Shown: in pieces, positions 16,541 to 19,101 of the stretch | How the letters are laid out: each line of letters begins with the position of its first letter | Position numbering within the stretch: the stretch's first letter is position 1 | Notes under the pieces: generated by a model | Databases searched by the model: none | Seen by the model: only the letters and a program-made list of their open reading frames with translations | What the model was told of the DNA's origin: nothing | Source: Nitrospinaceae bacterium | Lineage (GTDB): Bacteria; Nitrospinota; Nitrospinia; Nitrospinales; VA-1 | Assembly (NCBI GenBank): GCA_029937655.1 | Contig: JAPYPK010000023.1 | Location: 1 to 19,101 of the forward strand | Direction of reading: 5' to 3' | Length of the DNA: 19,101 nt | Made by a program: the position numbers and the translations under genes

Positions 16541-18188
16541 GAGATGTTGTTTTAAGAGAGGTTTGATTTACCATACGACGTGTAGTGTCTTGAAGCACAG
16601 TATCTTTTTTCCAGTCACTGTCAGTTTCTGGGTAATCCAAGGTAAAGTGAAGTCCTCGGCTTTCTTTACGTTGCAAAGCGCTCATTATAATCAAATGAGC
16701 GGTGAGAGCAATGTTCCTTAGCTCAAGGGTATTCTTGGTAATTGTGAAATTCCAATAATATTCTTTAATTTCGTTCAGAAGTAACTGAATACGTCTTTCG
16801 GCTCGGTGAAGTCTTTTATTTGAGCGTACGATACCAACATAATTCCACATGATTCTTCTGATTTCATCCCAATTATGTGAGACGACAACCGACTCGTCGC
16901 TGTCCACTGCGTTTCCACAATCCCAGCTAGGTATGTCATCGGGATTTATATTATTGAATGATCCTGACTTTAGTAGCAGGGCAGCCTTGGCCACGGCTCG
17001 ATTTGATAGTACAAGTCCCTCCAATAGCGAGTTGGAAGCTAGTCTATTGGCGCCATGCAGTCCAGAGTAGCAAACTTCTCCACTGGCAAAAAGGTGGCGA
17101 ATGTTTGTTTGGCCATTAAGATCAACTAAGACCCCCCCACAGGTATAATGGGCGGCAGGTACTACGGGAATTGGCTTGTTAACCATATCAAAACCGAACT
17201 GTAAGCAGGTTTGGTAGATATTCGGAAAACGTTCGCGTATTTGGTAACCCTTCATATGAGTAATATCTAAATAAACGCAGTCGTCGCCACTTTTTTTCAT
17301 TTCGTGATCTATGGCGCGGGCCACAATGTCCCGTGGAGCCAGACATCCTAAGGGGTGATAAGTTTCCATGAAAGTGCGTCCATTTTTCAGTCGCAATATA
17401 CCGCCTTCTCCGCGTACTGTTTCAGAAATTAAAAAAGATTTTGCTTGAGGGTGGTATAAACAAGTTGGATGAAATTGAATGAATTCCATATTAGCTATTT
17501 TGGTCCCCGCGCGGTAAGCTGCAGCAATTCCATCACCTGTGGCAGTATCAGGATTGGACGTATAAAGGTAGACTTTTCCAGCACCTCCACTGGCTAACAA
17601 GGTGATTTTGCTAAGAAAAGTTTTCACCTGTTTTGTGTTGACATCAAGGGTATATGCTCCAAGAGCTTCATCCTTAGCGCTTCCAGGTTCAACCCTAGAA
17701 TCTAATCTACCGCGCGTAATAAAATCGATCAGCATATGGTGTGGAAAAACCGTTATATTTTTTTTGCTATTGATTGCCTCAATCATGGCGCGTTCTATTT
17801 CTTGTCCTGTAAGATCATTGGCGTGTAGAATTCGATCTCTGGAGTGTCCTCCTTCACGACTCAAATGGTAGTCTTCTCCCCGACGGGTGAACTTAACACC
17901 CAAGTTAATTAACTCTCTTACGTGAGAAGGTCCCTCTCTGCAAATGATGCGGACTACGTCCTCACGGCATAATCCACGGCCCGATTCGATGGTGTCACTA
18001 GCATGTAATTCAAACGAGTCGTCGTCGGTCATTACAGAGGCTATTCCACCTTGCGCATACAAAGTGGCAGATTCGGCCAGTTTATCTTTACTGACAATTG
18101 CCACTGATCCAAATTGAGAGGCCTTGAGGGCAAACGTTAGCCCAGCAATTCCGCTACCGATAACAAGAAAATCTTTTTTAATTATCAT
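16533..18188 (-). CDS. nadB: L-aspartate oxidase
   Basis: A flavoprotein that oxidises L-aspartate to iminoaspartate, the first step of de novo NAD synthesis. The 551-aa length is normal. The FAD-binding GxGxxG is GSGIAG at 11-16. TLYAQGGIASV and DGGHSRDR-like blocks (here EGGHSRDRILHA) follow. Further conserved segments are EFIQFHPT, RGEGG, LAPRDIVARAI, HYTCGGV and LHGANRLASNSLLEGLVLSNRA near the end of the FAD domain, and the succinate-dehydrogenase-like helical C-terminus is complete. nadA and nadC are not in the window. It heads the minus-strand run and has a strong promoter only 7 bp before the ATG, with no space for a ribosome binding site. No alternative start downstream keeps the FAD loop. 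Confidence 0.98.
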   Translation of the reverse strand: MIIKKDFLVIGSGIAGLTFALKASQFGSVAIVSKDKLAESATLYAQGGIASVMTDDDSFELHASDTIESGRGLCREDVVRIICREGPSHVRELINLGVKFTRRGEDYHLSREGGHSRDRILHANDLTGQEIERAMIEAINSKKNITVFPHHMLIDFITRGRLDSRVEPGSAKDEALGAYTLDVNTKQVKTFLSKITLLASGGAGKVYLYTSNPDTATGDGIAAAYRAGTKIANMEFIQFHPTCLYHPQAKSFLISETVRGEGGILRLKNGRTFMETYHPLGCLAPRDIVARAIDHEMKKSGDDCVYLDITHMKGYQIRERFPNIYQTCLQFGFDMVNKPIPVVPAAHYTCGGVLVDLNGQTNIRHLFASGEVCYSGLHGANRLASNSLLEGLVLSNRAVAKAALLLKSGSFNNINPDDIPSWDCGNAVDSDESVVVSHNWDEIRRIMWNYVGIVRSNKRLHRAERRIQLLLNEIKEYYWNFTITKNTLELRNIALTAHLIIMSALQRKESRGLHFTLDYPETDSDWKKDTVLQDTTRRMVNQTSLKTTSHE

Positions 18189-18195
18189 ATTCTAG

Positions 18196-18224
18196 ATTAT
18201 AGATCGATTGCCCTTTATTTTCAA
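18196..18224 (-). promoter_or_regulatory. nadB promoter predicted to give a leaderless mRNA
   Basis: On the minus strand TTGAAA (18224-18219) and TATAAT (18201-18196) are separated by exactly 17 bp, close to the sigma-70-type consensus. The -10 ends 7 bp before the nadB ATG, so transcription should start about one base upstream of the start codon. Confidence 0.75.
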
Positions 18225-18442
18225 TGAGATAAAGAAAGAGGTTGTCTGGTGTGCCCACCCTATTTCAAACGAAACATGGATCAATGGTTTCACCAAAACC
18301 AGAAAAAAGTTATTAGGTTAAAAGGGTGTAGAAGAATAAATAAGTATGGGTGGAACAAAACCAAATTATTTTTATTTATTACTGGAATAAAGTGGGGAAG
18401 GAATGAAAGGAAAAATAATGCACAGGTCAGACGACATATTGG

Positions 18443-18823
18443 TTAACGGATATTGCCTTTTTCATCGATTATGTAAGTTTTATTACTGCTACTATGTTTT
18501 GCTGTGGCTTGGAAGTCAGTTTTAGTTTCCTTCCCTTGTGGAATGAGTATATCTACATCAGAAGACTGGATGTAGCCATTTTGGGCTTCCTTAGCAATGT
18601 CGATAGAACATTGTGTATTAATGTCATCTGCCCAAAATTTTGAACAGGCTTGGTGAAGCTTCTCTAGGTTTTCCTTCGACTCCCTATCATATCTGAGTTG
18701 TCTGTAATGCTCTAACTGGGGAGTAGCTATAGCTGCTAGAATGCCGATAATGACGAAAATAATTAACAGCTCTAAAAAACTAAACCCAGTTACATCTTTT
18801 TTTCTGTCTAATTTCCATCGCAT
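18443..18823 (-). CDS. Type IV pilin/pseudopilin-like protein
   Basis: A 126-aa protein with a class III prepilin N-terminus. A 13-residue basic leader ends in Gly13, followed by FSFLE with the Glu at mature position 5 (residue 18), and then a 20-residue hydrophobic helix ending AAIATPQLEHY. This is the site read by the prepilin peptidase. The small C-terminal domain has two cysteines (60 and 72) that could form a disulfide, and ends in a short strand motif (KTYIIDEKGNIR) common in minor pilins. No pilus or type II secretion genes adjoin it, so major pilin, minor pilin and pseudopilin cannot be told apart. GGGAG lies 9 nt before the ATG and serves as ribosome binding site, in contrast to most neighbours. 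Confidence 0.88.
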   Translation of the reverse strand: MRWKLDRKKDVTGFSFLELLIIFVIIGILAAIATPQLEHYRQLRYDRESKENLEKLHQACSKFWADDINTQCSIDIAKEAQNGYIQSSDVDILIPQGKETKTDFQATAKHSSSNKTYIIDEKGNIR

Positions 18824-18892
18824 GTCTTAATTCTCCCGTGGCATTAAATGAATGGCCCTTAGTTAAGCCAGAAAAAAGACCACTACTAACAA

Positions 18893-18906
18893 TAGTGATT
18901 AGTGAT
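18893..18906. repeat. Tandem 7-bp repeat in the pilin leader
   Basis: TAGTGAT occurs twice in direct tandem (18893-18899 and 18900-18906), with an inverted CACTA at 18881-18885. It lies in the predicted 5' leader of the pilin-like gene. It may be an operator or a small RNA hairpin, or chance. Confidence 0.3.
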
Positions 18907-18942
18907 AGAGGGGAAATTCGATACTAAAATATAATCCAATAG

Positions 18943-18971
18943 AAGATAAGGTTAAATCATTTTAAAGTCAA
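18943..18971 (-). promoter_or_regulatory. Putative promoter of the pilin-like gene
   Basis: On the minus strand TTGACT (18971-18966) and TATCTT (18948-18943) are 17 bp apart. Transcription would begin near 18936 and give a leader of about 113 nt. I see no sigma-54 type GG/GC element closer to the gene. Confidence 0.45.
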
Positions 18972-19034
18972 CGCTTCAGAGGTGGCCCATCGTTACTATT
19001 TTAGGTTAACGTTGGATTATTAAGACGATCAATT

Positions 19035-19056
19035 TGCCAGACCCGGCATTTTTTTT
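19035..19056 (+). terminator. Orphan terminator-like hairpin on the plus strand
   Basis: TGCC (19035-19038), a 6-nt loop and GGCA (19045-19048) are followed by eight T's. The stem is short (4 bp) but the T tract is long. No plus-strand gene precedes it within the last several kilobases, so it either ends an unrecognised plus-strand RNA or is fortuitous. Confidence 0.3.
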
Positions 19057-19101
19057 AAGCACCAGTTTTTTTAGTTTCTTAAAAAGGATTTTAAAAAAGA
19101 G

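Noticed and set aside
18285..18301. TGGTTT/AAACCA hairpin between the pilin-like gene and nadB
   Set aside because: No T tract follows on either strand, so it is not a terminator; a 6-bp AT-rich stem is expected by chance.
18249..18446. 65-codon plus-strand frame in the gap between the pilin-like gene and nadB
   Set aside because: Low-complexity basic composition, no ribosome binding site or promoter, and it runs into the end of the pilin gene; probably chance.

Overview
The window looks like core chromosome of an AT-rich, diderm (Gram-negative) bacterium. Lipid A/Kdo genes (lpxK, two waaA-type genes) and lptE prove an LPS-bearing outer membrane. The order leuS-lptE-holA next to rpsT is one I associate with Deltaproteobacteria and related phyla such as Nitrospinota. 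That placement is inference from synteny only. I see no rRNA, tRNA, CRISPR, insertion sequence, integrase or attachment site, and no gene looks compositionally foreign.

Layout: (1) 1-594: a possible C-terminal gene fragment, then a membrane methyltransferase-like gene on the minus strand. (2) 751-4416: lpxK divergent from two tandem, clearly diverged Kdo-transferase genes. This is an LPS inner-core locus. (3) 4420-5844: a sodium/solute symporter on the minus strand, divergent from (4) 6023-10051: the compact run leuS-lptE-holA (leucyl-tRNA synthetase, LPS-transport lipoprotein, DNA polymerase III delta). (5) 10043-10315: rpsT, convergent with holA and overlapping it tail to tail. (6) 10480-10833: a small TPR lipoprotein-like gene with its own terminator. 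(7) 18188 down to 10909: a long co-directional minus-strand run nadB, ftsK, an SGNH-like gene, a PlsC-type acyltransferase, a gamma-carbonic-anhydrase-like gene, an MTA/purine nucleoside phosphorylase and a previously uncalled 59-codon, tyrosine-rich small ORF. (8) 18443-18823: an isolated pseudopilin/pilin-like gene with a long upstream region at the right edge.

The genes are mostly housekeeping: envelope lipid and LPS assembly (lpxK, waaA x2, lptE, the acyltransferase and possibly the SGNH protein), translation and replication (leuS, rpsT, holA), chromosome segregation (ftsK), NAD synthesis (nadB) and purine/methylthio salvage. Intergenic gaps are short, none above 300 bp; the largest are 18824-19101 (278 bp, pilin promoter plus an orphan hairpin) and 18189-18442 (254 bp, only the nadB promoter recognised).

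I do not see an obvious new defence or mobile system. The points most worth a second look are: the tyrosine-rich 59-aa ORF directly behind the phosphorylase; the phosphorylase active site, which carries 6-oxopurine-type residues where MTA phosphorylases have aspartates; the duplicated Kdo transferase; the SGNH-like/acyltransferase pair; and a recurring pattern of promoters so close to the start codon that the mRNAs should be leaderless, in a window where Shine-Dalgarno sequences are rare.
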